NCBI RefSeq assembly: GCF_014651115.1
Contig: NZ_BMWG01000002.1
Location: 372,605 to 436,604 of the forward strand
Source: Streptomyces inusitatus
Lineage (GTDB): Bacteria; Actinomycetota; Actinomycetes; Streptomycetales; Streptomycetaceae
Length of the DNA stretch: 64,000 nt
Direction of reading: 5' to 3'
The stretch's first letter is position 1, and every line of letters begins with the position of its first letter. The notes under the pieces were generated by a model. It ran no database searches. It was not told the DNA's origin and saw only the letters and a list, made by a program, of their open reading frames with translations. A program made the translations under genes and the position numbers. Positions 56,611 to 64,000 of the stretch are shown here, piece by piece.

Positions 56611-59600
56611 TCAGGCGTTGGCGGGGGCGGGCTCAGCCACCGCCGGGGCGCCGGGGTCGCGCGGGCCGGCCGGGGGCCCGCCGCGCTTGGCGGCCTTCTT
56701 GGCCGCCCGGCGCTCCTTGCGCAGCTCGACCATCGCGTACAGCGTCGGCACCAGCAGCAGGGTCAGCAGCGTGGAGCTGATCAGACCGCCGATCACGACG
56801 ACCGCCAGCGGCTTGGCGATGAAGCCGCCCTCGCCGGTGACGCCGAGCGCCATCGGGAGCAGGGCGAAGATCGTCGCCAGGGCCGTCATCAGGATCGGGC
56901 GCAGCCGGTGCCGCCCGCCCTCGACGACCGCCTCGACCACTCCGTACCCCTGGGCCCGGTACTGGTTGATCAGGTCGATCAGCACGATGGCGTTGGTGAC
57001 CACGATGCCGATCAGCATCAGCATGCCGATCAGTGCCGGTACGCCCATCGGGGTGCCGGTGAGGATCAGCAGGCCGATCGCGCCGGTCGCCGCGAACGGG
57101 ATGGAGACCAGCAGGATCAGCGGCTGGATCAGCGAGCGGAAGGTGGCGACCAGCAGCATGAAGACGATCGCGATCGCCGCGAGCATCGCCAGGCCGAGCG
57201 AGCCGAAGGCCTCGTCCTGGTCCTCGGAGACACCGCCGATAGCGGCGGTCGCGCCCTCGGGGAGGTCGAGGGACTTCAGCTCGGCCTGGAGCGCGGTGGA
57301 GACCGCGCCCGTGTTGTCGCCGGTCGGCTTGGCGGTGATGGTCGCGGCGCGGGCGCCGTCGATCCGGGTCATCGAGACCGGGCCCGCCGCCAGCTCGACC
57401 TTGGCGATCTGGCCCAGCTTCACCGGGCCGAGGGGCAGCTTCCGCAGCTCGTCGATGGTCTTGGCGGGCTTGGCCGAGGTGATGACGATGTCGCGCTCGG
57501 TGTCGCCGAGCACGGCCTTGCCGGCCGGGGTGCCCCGGACCGCCTGGCTGACGGCCATGCCGAGGGCGGCCTCGCTGAAGCCCGCCTCGACGGCCTTGTC
57601 GTTGCCCTTGACCGAGATCCTGGGGATGCTCTGGGCCAGGTCGCTCTGGACGTCGGTGACATCGTCGAGTCCGGCGACCTTCTTACGGACCGCCTCGGCG
57701 GCCTTCTGGAGGGTCTTGGGGTCGGCGGCCTTCACCACGACGCTCAGGTCCTGGTTCCCGAAGCCGTCGCCCGCCGCGATGGTGGTGTCGCCGATGCCCT
57801 TGAGCGCGCCGAGTTCGGTGTCGATGCGGTCGCGGGTCCGCTCGTAGTCGCCCGCGTCCTTCAGCGTCATCTGGTACGAGGCCTGATTGGCTCCCGCACC
57901 GCCGCCGAAGGCCGCCATGAAGCCCGAGGAGCCGACGGTGACCTGGTAGTTCTCAATCGTGTCGATGCCCGCGAGAACCTTCTCGACCTTCGCGGCGGCG
58001 GCGTCGGAGGCCTCCAGGGAGGTGCCCGGGGGCAGCTCCTGCTTGATGGACATGACCTCCTGCTCGCCCTGGTCGAAGAAGTTGGTCTTCAGCAGTCCGG
58101 CCATGCCGAAGGTGCCGGCCAGGACGACGACGGCGAGGACCACACTGGTGATCCGGCGGCGGGTCGCGAAGCGCAGCACCGGGACGTACGCCCGCTGGAG
58201 CTTGCTGCGCCCCTCCTTCTCCTCCGCGACACGGCGGGCCTCGTCCGGGTCCATGCCGCGCACGGCCTTGGGCGCGCGGAGGAACCAGAACGAGAGCACC
58301 GGCACCACGGTCAGCGAGACCAGCAGCGAGGCCAGCAGGGCTGCGGAGACGGTGAGCGAGAACGAGCCGAACAGCTCGCCGATCATGCCGCCGGTCAGTC
58401 CGATCGGCAGGAAGACGGCGACGGTGGTCAGCGTGGAGGCGGTGACCGCTCCGGCGACCTCCTTGACGGCGGTGATGATCGCGGCCTGGCGCTCCTCGCC
58501 GTAGCCGAGGTGGCGCTTGATGTTCTCCAGGACCACGATCGAGTCGTCCACGACCCGGCCGATGGCGATGGTGAGCGCGCCCAGGGTGAGCATGTTGAGC
58601 GAGAGGTCCCGGGTCCAGAGCACGATCAGCGCGAGGACGACGGAGAGCGGGATGGAGACCGCGGTGACCAGGGTGGAGCGGAGCGAGGCGAGGAAGACCA
58701 GGATCACGATCACGGCGAAGAGCAGGCCGAGGGCGCCCTCGGTGGTGAGGCCGGAGATCGACTTGGAGACGGCCGGGCCCTGGTCGGACACGACGCTGAT
58801 CTCGGCGCCGTCGCCGAGGTCCTTGCGCAGCTCGGGCAGCTTCTCCTGGACCGCGTCGGAGATGGCGACGGCGCTGCCGTCGTTGTCCATGGTCGCGAGG
58901 ACGGCGAGGCTGGGCTTGCCGTTGGTGCGGGTGAGGGAGACGGCGGTGGACGGCGTCTGCTTCACCGTGGCGATGTCGCCGAGGCGTACGGGTCCGCCCT
59001 TGGCGGGCGGCGCGGGGGCCAGGCGCAGATTCTCGATCTGCTGGACGCTGGTGAAGCCGCCGCCGACCTGGACGGTGCGGCTCTTGCCGTCCTCGTCGAA
59101 GGAGCCGGCGGGGACGGTCGCGCCGCCCGCGTTCAGCGCCTCGGCGAGTACGGCGGTGTTCAGGCCGGCCGCGGCGAGCGCCCGGTCGTCGGGGGTGACG
59201 GAGACCTGGAGGTCCTGGACTCCGTCGATGGAGACCTGTCCGACGCCCTCGATGTCCTCGATGGCGGGGACGACGGTCCGCTCCAGCTGGTCCGCGAGGG
59301 CCTGCTGGTCGTTCTCGGAGGTGACGGCGAGGACGACGGTGGGGATGTCGTCCGTGGAGCCGGCCACGACCTGGGGGTCGACGTCGTCGGGCAGCTGTGC
59401 GCGGGCCCGGTTCACCGCCTGCTGCACGTCGGCGACGAGCTGCTTGGCGCCGTCCCCGTACTCGAAGCTGGCCATGATGACGGCGCTGCCCTCGCTCGCC
59501 GTGGAGGTGATCCCCTTGATGCCGTCGACCGCCTCGATGGAGCTTTCGAGCGGCTCGACGACCTGCTTCTCGACCACATCGGGAGACGCGCCCTGATAGG

Positions 59601-59751
59601 GAGCGATCACGGAGACCATCGGGAGTTCGATGGAGGGCAGAAGCTGCTGCTTGAGCTGGGGTATGGCGATCGCCCCGAAGGCGATCGCCACGATCGAGAT
59701 CAGCCCTATGAGGGCGCGTTGCGACAGGCTGAATTTTGACAGCCAGGACAT
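56611..59751 (-). CDS. RND-family efflux transporter (HAE/AcrB-type)
   Basis: Large proton-driven exporter, about 1046 residues. It has the RND layout: helix 1 (RALIGLISIVAIAFGAIAIPQLKQQLLPSIELP), first porter domain, helices 2-6 with the DD/AxxxGR relay region (LTIAIGRVVDDSIVVLENI), helix 7, second porter domain and helices 8-12 (TPMGVPALIGMLMLIGIVVTNAIVLIDLI). The C-terminus is a Lys/Ala/Pro-rich tail. ATG 59751 is preferred; ATG 59787 would add 12 residues. No membrane-fusion or outer-membrane partner gene is present, as expected for a Gram-positive. The substrate is unknown. Confidence 0.92.
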   Translation of the reverse strand: MSWLSKFSLSQRALIGLISIVAIAFGAIAIPQLKQQLLPSIELPMVSVIAPYQGASPDVVEKQVVEPLESSIEAVDGIKGITSTASEGSAVIMASFEYGDGAKQLVADVQQAVNRARAQLPDDVDPQVVAGSTDDIPTVVLAVTSENDQQALADQLERTVVPAIEDIEGVGQVSIDGVQDLQVSVTPDDRALAAAGLNTAVLAEALNAGGATVPAGSFDEDGKSRTVQVGGGFTSVQQIENLRLAPAPPAKGGPVRLGDIATVKQTPSTAVSLTRTNGKPSLAVLATMDNDGSAVAISDAVQEKLPELRKDLGDGAEISVVSDQGPAVSKSISGLTTEGALGLLFAVIVILVFLASLRSTLVTAVSIPLSVVLALIVLWTRDLSLNMLTLGALTIAIGRVVDDSIVVLENIKRHLGYGEERQAAIITAVKEVAGAVTASTLTTVAVFLPIGLTGGMIGELFGSFSLTVSAALLASLLVSLTVVPVLSFWFLRAPKAVRGMDPDEARRVAEEKEGRSKLQRAYVPVLRFATRRRITSVVLAVVVLAGTFGMAGLLKTNFFDQGEQEVMSIKQELPPGTSLEASDAAAAKVEKVLAGIDTIENYQVTVGSSGFMAAFGGGAGANQASYQMTLKDAGDYERTRDRIDTELGALKGIGDTTIAAGDGFGNQDLSVVVKAADPKTLQKAAEAVRKKVAGLDDVTDVQSDLAQSIPRISVKGNDKAVEAGFSEAALGMAVSQAVRGTPAGKAVLGDTERDIVITSAKPAKTIDELRKLPLGPVKLGQIAKVELAAGPVSMTRIDGARAATITAKPTGDNTGAVSTALQAELKSLDLPEGATAAIGGVSEDQDEAFGSLGLAMLAAIAIVFMLLVATFRSLIQPLILLVSIPFAATGAIGLLILTGTPMGVPALIGMLMLIGIVVTNAIVLIDLINQYRAQGYGVVEAVVEGGRHRLRPILMTALATIFALLPMALGVTGEGGFIAKPLAVVVIGGLISSTLLTLLLVPTLYAMVELRKERRAAKKAAKRGGPPAGPRDPGAPAVAEPAPANA

Positions 59752-59906
59752 TTGGGGACTCTCTTCTGTGGCTTGCGCGGCAGGCATGGCGGGCGGGATC
59801 GGGCCCGCGTTTATACGATCAGCCATGAGAAGGGCCCGTCCGTCGGCCCCAAGTCCCGTTTCCTTATGCCGTCCATACCGCAACCGCAGTACACAGCGCG
59901 GGAGAT

Positions 59907-60593
59907 TCACTCCGCCCTTGGGCGGACCAGACCCGATTCATAGGCTATGACGACGAGTTGGGCGCGGTCGCGGGCGCTCAGCTTGGCCATCGCCCGGTTC
60001 ACATGGGTCTTGACGGTGAGCGGGCTGACCTGGAGACGTTCGGCGATCTCGTCGTTGGAGTGGCCCCCGGCGACCAGGACGAGCACTTCGCGTTCGCGGA
60101 CGGTGAGTGCGGCGAGGCGCTGGGAGTACGCCTCGGACCGCTGGTCGTCGTCGAAGTCGCCGCCCTGGGCGAGGAATTTGGCGATCAGCCCCTTGGTGGC
60201 GGCCGGGGAGAGGAGGGCCTCGCCGCCGGCGGCGACGCGGATGGCGCTGAGCAGCTCCTCGGGTTCGGCGCCCTTGCCGAGGAAGCCGGAGGCTCCGGCG
60301 CGGAGCGACTGGACCACGTACTCGTCCACCTCGAAGGTGGTGAGCATGACGACGCGGACCCCGGCCAGCTCCGGATCGGCGGTGATCGCGCGGGTGGCGG
60401 CGAGTCCGTCCGTACCGGGCATCCGGATGTCCATCAGGACGACGTCGGCGCGTTCCGAGCGGGCGAGGGCGACGGCCTGCGAGCCGTCGGCGGCCTCGCC
60501 GACCACCTCCATGTCGGGTTCCGAGTCCACCAGGATCCGGAACGCGCTGCGCAGCAGCGTCTGGTCGTCGGCGAGCAGCACCCTGATCGTCAT
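59907..60593 (-). CDS. NarL/FixJ-family response regulator
   Basis: A 228-residue regulator. The receiver has VLLADDQTLLRSAF, phospho-acceptor Asp in VVLMDIRMPGTDG and lysine in GFLGKGAEPEEL. The LuxR-type helix-turn-helix is LTVREREVLVLVAGGHSNDEIAERL with VKTHVNRAMAKL. ATG 60593 overlaps the kinase stop (ATGA). It lies about 155 bp upstream of the RND exporter on the same strand, which makes that exporter a likely target. Confidence 0.93.
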   Translation of the reverse strand: MTIRVLLADDQTLLRSAFRILVDSEPDMEVVGEAADGSQAVALARSERADVVLMDIRMPGTDGLAATRAITADPELAGVRVVMLTTFEVDEYVVQSLRAGASGFLGKGAEPEELLSAIRVAAGGEALLSPAATKGLIAKFLAQGGDFDDDQRSEAYSQRLAALTVREREVLVLVAGGHSNDEIAERLQVSPLTVKTHVNRAMAKLSARDRAQLVVIAYESGLVRPRAE

Positions 60594-61849
60594 CCGTCGT
60601 CTCCCGTCCGGGCCGTGAGGGGCAGTATCGCCTGGACCCGGAAGCCGCCGCCGTACCGGGGGCCCGCACTGAGGCGTCCGCCGATCGCGCCGACCCTCTC
60701 GCGCATGCCGAGGAGGCCGTGGCCGCCCTCGGTCTCGGTCTCGGTCTCCGGGGCGCTCTCCCGGCCGGTCTCCGGTACGGGGGTGTCGGCGGGGCCGCCG
60801 TCGTCGAGGACGGTGACTTCCAGGGTGCGGCCGACCCGGATGACGCTCACCTCGGCCCGGGCGCCCGGTCCCGCGTGCTTCTGCACATTGGTCAGCGCCT
60901 CCTGGATGATCCGGTACGCGGCGAGGTCGACCGCGCCGGGCGGGGTGATGCCGTCGTCGGCGCGGGCCACCTCGACCGGCAGACCCGCCTGGCGGAAGGT
61001 GGTGACCAGTTCGTCGAGCACCCCGAGGCCGGGGGCGGGTTCGGTGGGGGCCTCCGGGTCGCCGGACTGGCGGAGCAGTCCGACGGTGGCGCGGAGTTCG
61101 TTGAGGGCGGAGCGGCTGGCCTCGCGGACATGCGAGAGGGCCTCTTTGGCCTGGTCGGGGCGTTTGTCCATGACATGGGCGGCGACGCCGGCCTGCACAT
61201 TGACCAGGGCTATGTGGTGGGCGACGACATCGTGGAGATCGCGGGCGATCCGCAGCCGCTCCTCGGCGACGCGGCGGCGGGCCTCCTCCTCGCGGGTGCG
61301 CTCGGCGCGTTCGGCGCGTTCCTTGATGGCGTCGATGAAGGCGCGGCGGCTGCGGACGGCGTCCCCGGCGGCGGCGGCCATGCCGGTCCAGGCGAAGATG
61401 CCCAGATTCTCCTGGGTGTACCAGGGGGTGGAGCCGAAGAACATGGCGCTGCCGGTGAGCCCGGTCATGGTGAGCAGTCCGACGCGCCAGGTGGTGGGCC
61501 GGTCGGTGCGGGAGGCGACGGTGTAGAGGGCGATCACCGCGCTCATGGCGACCGGGGCGGAGGGGTCGCCGAAACTCAGTTCCAGGGCGGACAGCGCGCT
61601 GGTGAAGATCAGGACGCCCATCGGGTTGCGGCGGCGCGGCACCAGCGCGACGGAGACGACGGCCATCAGGAGCACGCTGCGCACGTCGGGGGTGCGGTTG
61701 CCGAACTGGGGTCCGTGCACCCCGCTGACGGCGAGCGAGCCGACGATCATGGCGACCAGGACGACGACGGCGAGCGCGCCGTCGAAGGCCATCGGGTGGG
61801 AGCGGAGCCAGCGCTGAGTGCGGGCGAGCCCGGTGGCGAGTGAGGTCAC
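60590..61849 (-). CDS. NarL-family sensor histidine kinase
   Basis: Membrane kinase of about 419 residues. It has four to six hydrophobic segments in the first 170 residues, a short coiled linker (RAERAERTREEEARRRVAEE), HisKA_3 (IARDLHDVVAHHIALV) and an ATPase domain (EALTNVQKHAG; GHGLLGMRERVGAIGG). An acidic Glu/Thr repeat (TETETEGG) lies near the ATP lid. I use GTG 61849; TTG 61858 is an alternative start. It is co-encoded with the downstream regulator. Confidence 0.9.
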   Translation of the reverse strand: MTSLATGLARTQRWLRSHPMAFDGALAVVVLVAMIVGSLAVSGVHGPQFGNRTPDVRSVLLMAVVSVALVPRRRNPMGVLIFTSALSALELSFGDPSAPVAMSAVIALYTVASRTDRPTTWRVGLLTMTGLTGSAMFFGSTPWYTQENLGIFAWTGMAAAAGDAVRSRRAFIDAIKERAERAERTREEEARRRVAEERLRIARDLHDVVAHHIALVNVQAGVAAHVMDKRPDQAKEALSHVREASRSALNELRATVGLLRQSGDPEAPTEPAPGLGVLDELVTTFRQAGLPVEVARADDGITPPGAVDLAAYRIIQEALTNVQKHAGPGARAEVSVIRVGRTLEVTVLDDGGPADTPVPETGRESAPETETETEGGHGLLGMRERVGAIGGRLSAGPRYGGGFRVQAILPLTARTGDDG

Positions 61850-61938
61850 GTCGGGCAAGGTTACGGCGTGTCGCGGCCGCCCCGCCGGGTGGGCGGGGCG
61901 GGTGCGATCGGCCCGTCAGCGGTCGGCCCGGTGGGCGG

Positions 61939-62229
61939 TCAGCCGGCCGGGTCCGGGATGAGGCCCTCGTCGCCGAGCATCGCCCGGACGTCCGCCAGGG
62001 TCGCGTCCGGACCCGGGAGGATCAGCCCGGACGGCTCCAGCGCGTCGTCCGGAAGAGGTTCGCCGAGGTCGTGGACCCGGTCCAGCAGAGCGGTGAGGGT
62101 CCGCCGGAAGGCCGGTTCGTCCCCTCGCTCCACCTCGGCGAGCAGCTCGTCGTCGAGCTTGTCCAGCTCGGCGAGGTGGCCGTCGGCCAGCCTCACCTGA
62201 CCCTCCCCCATGATCCGAACGACGGTCAT
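61939..62229 (-). CDS. pspAA: PspA-associated protein PspAA
   Basis: A 96-residue protein (MTVVRIMGEGQVRL onward) of the family found downstream of pspA in actinobacteria. ATG 62229 is 10 nt after the pspA stop. It probably works with PspA in membrane stress; its biochemical role is not known. Confidence 0.87.
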   Translation of the reverse strand: MTVVRIMGEGQVRLADGHLAELDKLDDELLAEVERGDEPAFRRTLTALLDRVHDLGEPLPDDALEPSGLILPGPDATLADVRAMLGDEGLIPDPAG

Positions 62230-62238
62230 GACGAGTCC

Positions 62239-63042
62239 CTACTGCTTGTCGAAGTTGGGCCTGGTGCCGTTCCGCTGCCCCTGGGCGTCCTGACCGGCCG
62301 CGCCGCCGCCCTCGATGGCCTGCTTCGAGGCGCCGGAGCCGCCCGCCAGCTCGGCCTTCATCCGCTGGAGCTCCAGCTCTACATCAGTACCACCGGAGAT
62401 GCGATCCAGCTCGGCGGCGATGTCGTCCTTGGCCGTCCCGGTCGGGTCGTCGAGCGCGCCGGAGGCCAGCAGCTCGTCGATCGCGCCGGCCCGGGCCTGG
62501 AGCTGGGCGGTCTTGTCCTCGGCCCGCTGGATCGCCAGACCGACGTCGCCCATCTCCTCGGAGATGCCGGTGAAGGCCTCGCCGATCCGGGTCTGCGCCT
62601 GGGCGGCGGTGTAGGTGGCCTTGATGGTCTCCTTCTTGGTGCGGAAGGCGTCGACCTTGGCCTGGAGCCGCTGGGCGGCCAGGGTGAGCTTCTCCTCCTC
62701 GCCCTGGAGCGTCTGGTGCTGGGTCTCCAGATCGCTGACCTGCTGCTGGAGGGCGGCACGGCGGGAGAGCGCCTCGCGCGCCAGATCCTCCCGGCCGAGC
62801 GCCAGCGCCTTGCGGCCCTGGTCCTCCAGCTTGGCGGACTGCCCCTGCAACTGGTTGAGCTGGAGTTCGAGGCGCTTGCGGGAGGTCGCCACATCGGCCA
62901 CTCCCCGGCGCACCTTCTGCAACAGCTCCAGCTGCTTCTGGTACGAGTAATCAAGGGTCTCGCGCGGATCCTCGGCCCGGTCCAGGGCCTTGTTCGCCTT
63001 CGCGCGGAAGATCATCCCCATACGCTTCATGACACCGCTCAT
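62239..63042 (-). CDS. pspA: PspA/IM30 family membrane-stress protein
   Basis: ESCRT-III-like coiled-coil protein, 267 residues, that coats and protects the inner membrane. The signature start (KRMGMIFRAKANKALDRAEDPRETLDYSYQ region) is followed by long helices of heptads to about residue 220. A Gly/Ala/Gln-rich tail ends the protein. ATG 63042 is the chosen start; ATG 63030 is possible. It is the first gene of a pspA-pspAA operon. A promoter should lie in 63043-63200, where I see no clear motif. Confidence 0.93.
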   Translation of the reverse strand: MSGVMKRMGMIFRAKANKALDRAEDPRETLDYSYQKQLELLQKVRRGVADVATSRKRLELQLNQLQGQSAKLEDQGRKALALGREDLAREALSRRAALQQQVSDLETQHQTLQGEEEKLTLAAQRLQAKVDAFRTKKETIKATYTAAQAQTRIGEAFTGISEEMGDVGLAIQRAEDKTAQLQARAGAIDELLASGALDDPTGTAKDDIAAELDRISGGTDVELELQRMKAELAGGSGASKQAIEGGGAAGQDAQGQRNGTRPNFDKQ

Positions 63043-63420
63043 GGGCTTCGCGCGCCCCCTTCTGACGGACTACAGCTTCAGCACTCCAGAACCCACAGTA
63101 CGGGCCCTGCATCCATTACCGCACTGTTCAGGCGCGGATGCGCTCATCCCCAAGGACGACTGCGCGGTGCCATTGATCCGGCGCAAGGAGTAGACGACCG
63201 TCAGGGAACCCCTCAGGAACCCGGCGTAAACACGGAAGCATGACCGTTTCTCATGGCTTTCCTTGCCCTATACCGCTCTATACCCACTTTTGTACGGCTG
63301 TCACCGGCCGGGTTCCGGGCCGGTAGGAGGAACGCGGGGGAACGTCGGGGAACAGGGCGTTGCCGGATCGTTCCCCTCCGGCGTTGGGTACCCGCGCCCC
63401 ACCCCGTACCCTTGGGCTTT
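63043..63420. other. Divergent intergenic region
   Basis: This 378 bp stretch lies between pspA (minus) and the DUF3043 gene (plus). It should hold both promoters. It is somewhat more AT-rich at 63240-63295. I see no further gene, clear palindrome or RNA motif. Confidence 0.5.
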
Positions 63421-64000
63421 GTGTTCCGTAGCCGTGCCAAGACAGAGAAGGTCCCCACCGACAAGGTGACGGCCGACCTCTCCCAGCAGTCCCGTGACCC
63501 CGAGGCCCCGAAGGGCCGCCCCACCCCCAAGCGGAGTGAGGCCCAGACCCAGCGCCGCCGTGCCGCCACCCAGCCGCTGGACCGCAAGGCGGCCATGCGC
63601 CGCCAGCGCGACGCCCGGCGCGCGGACCTGGCGCGGCAGCGGGAGGCGCTCGCCAGTGGTGACGAGCGCTATCTCCCCACGCGCGACAAGGGTCCGGTGC
63701 GCCGCTTCGCCCGTGATTACGTGGACTCCCGCTTCTGCGTCGCGGAGTTCTTCCTGCCGCTCGCGGTGCTGATCCTGATCCTGAGCATGATCCAGGTGGG
63801 CCAGCTCCAGAACATCGCGCTGCTGATCTGGCTCGGTGTGATCGCGATGATCGTGATCGACTCGATCGGTCTGGGCTTCCGGCTGAAGAAGCAGCTGAAC
63901 GCCCGCTTCCCCGACGAGCCCAAGCGCGGCGCGGTCGCCTACGGCCTGATGCGTACGCTCCAGATGCGCCGGCTCCGGCTGCCGAAGCCGCAGGTCAAGC
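63421..64000 (+). CDS. DUF3043 membrane protein, 3' end outside window
   Basis: At least 193 residues, from GTG 63421 (VFRSRAKTEKVPTDK) to the window edge. The N-terminal 90 residues are basic and hydrophilic (RRRAATQPLDRKAAMRRQRDARR). RFARDYVDSRFCVAEFFLPLAVL and two transmembrane segments (about 117-160: LPLAVLILILSMIQVG and IALLIWLGVIAMIVIDSIG) match the actinobacterial DUF3043 family, whose function is unknown. The reading frame stays open to the end. Confidence 0.85.
   Translation, partial: MFRSRAKTEKVPTDKVTADLSQQSRDPEAPKGRPTPKRSEAQTQRRRAATQPLDRKAAMRRQRDARRADLARQREALASGDERYLPTRDKGPVRRFARDYVDSRFCVAEFFLPLAVLILILSMIQVGQLQNIALLIWLGVIAMIVIDSIGLGFRLKKQLNARFPDEPKRGAVAYGLMRTLQMRRLRLPKPQVK

Overview
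This window is about 64 kb of very GC-rich DNA with short intergenic gaps, many GTG starts and many 1-10 nt stop/start overlaps (GTGA, ATGA, TGATG). Gene content points to Streptomyces or a close relative: a branched bc1-aa3 respiratory locus with dihaem QcrC and CtaF, PspA with PspAA, paired NarL-type two-component systems, secreted NlpC/P60 proteins and SAM-IV and ydaO-type leaders. No tRNA, rRNA, CRISPR array or insertion sequence was seen.

Layout. 0.2-1.5 kb: a DNA alkylation repair pair (ogt-like, alkB-like). 1.5-3.3 kb: small membrane proteins and HtpX, all minus strand. 3.4-13.35 kb: a ten-gene minus-strand complex I operon (nuoA-B-C-H-I-J-K-L-M-N) that lacks nuoD, nuoE, nuoF and nuoG; several subunits carry long disordered tails. 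13.57-17.2 kb: divergently transcribed, two paralogous sensor kinases and one LuxR-type regulator. 17.5-20.5 kb: korAB, a 2-oxoacid:ferredoxin oxidoreductase. The arrangement suggests, but does not prove, a ferredoxin-fed complex I variant under its own two-component control.

20.6-25.0 kb: two tandem membrane Ser/Thr kinases whose extracellular parts resemble amino-acid-binding proteins. The 5' end of the second runs into a C16/G63 homopolymer block (25013-25091) and has no start codon in this assembly. 25.3-29.1 kb: a metallopeptidase-like lipoprotein and two NlpC/P60 hydrolases, the second behind a probable c-di-AMP (ydaO) riboswitch. 29.4-39.2 kb: NYN nuclease, zinc-ribbon protein, rhomboid protease, Lrp ligand-binding protein, an OmpR-type two-component system, a DASS transporter, glycerate kinase, and a class V aminotransferase behind a composite leader (SAM-IV riboswitch, leader ORF, attenuator-like hairpin).

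39.3-50.2 kb: trpD, then the aerobic respiratory locus: ctaE-qcrC-qcrA-qcrB and ctaC-ctaD-ctaF, with a pseudo-receiver protein and an L,D-transpeptidase lipoprotein between them. 50.2-56.5 kb: a cysteine desulfurase-TusA fusion, adenosine kinase-like PfkB protein, two uncharacterised proteins, ErpA and NadA. 56.6-64 kb: an RND exporter, a NarL-type two-component pair, pspAA-pspA, and the 5' part of a DUF3043 membrane protein that runs off the window.
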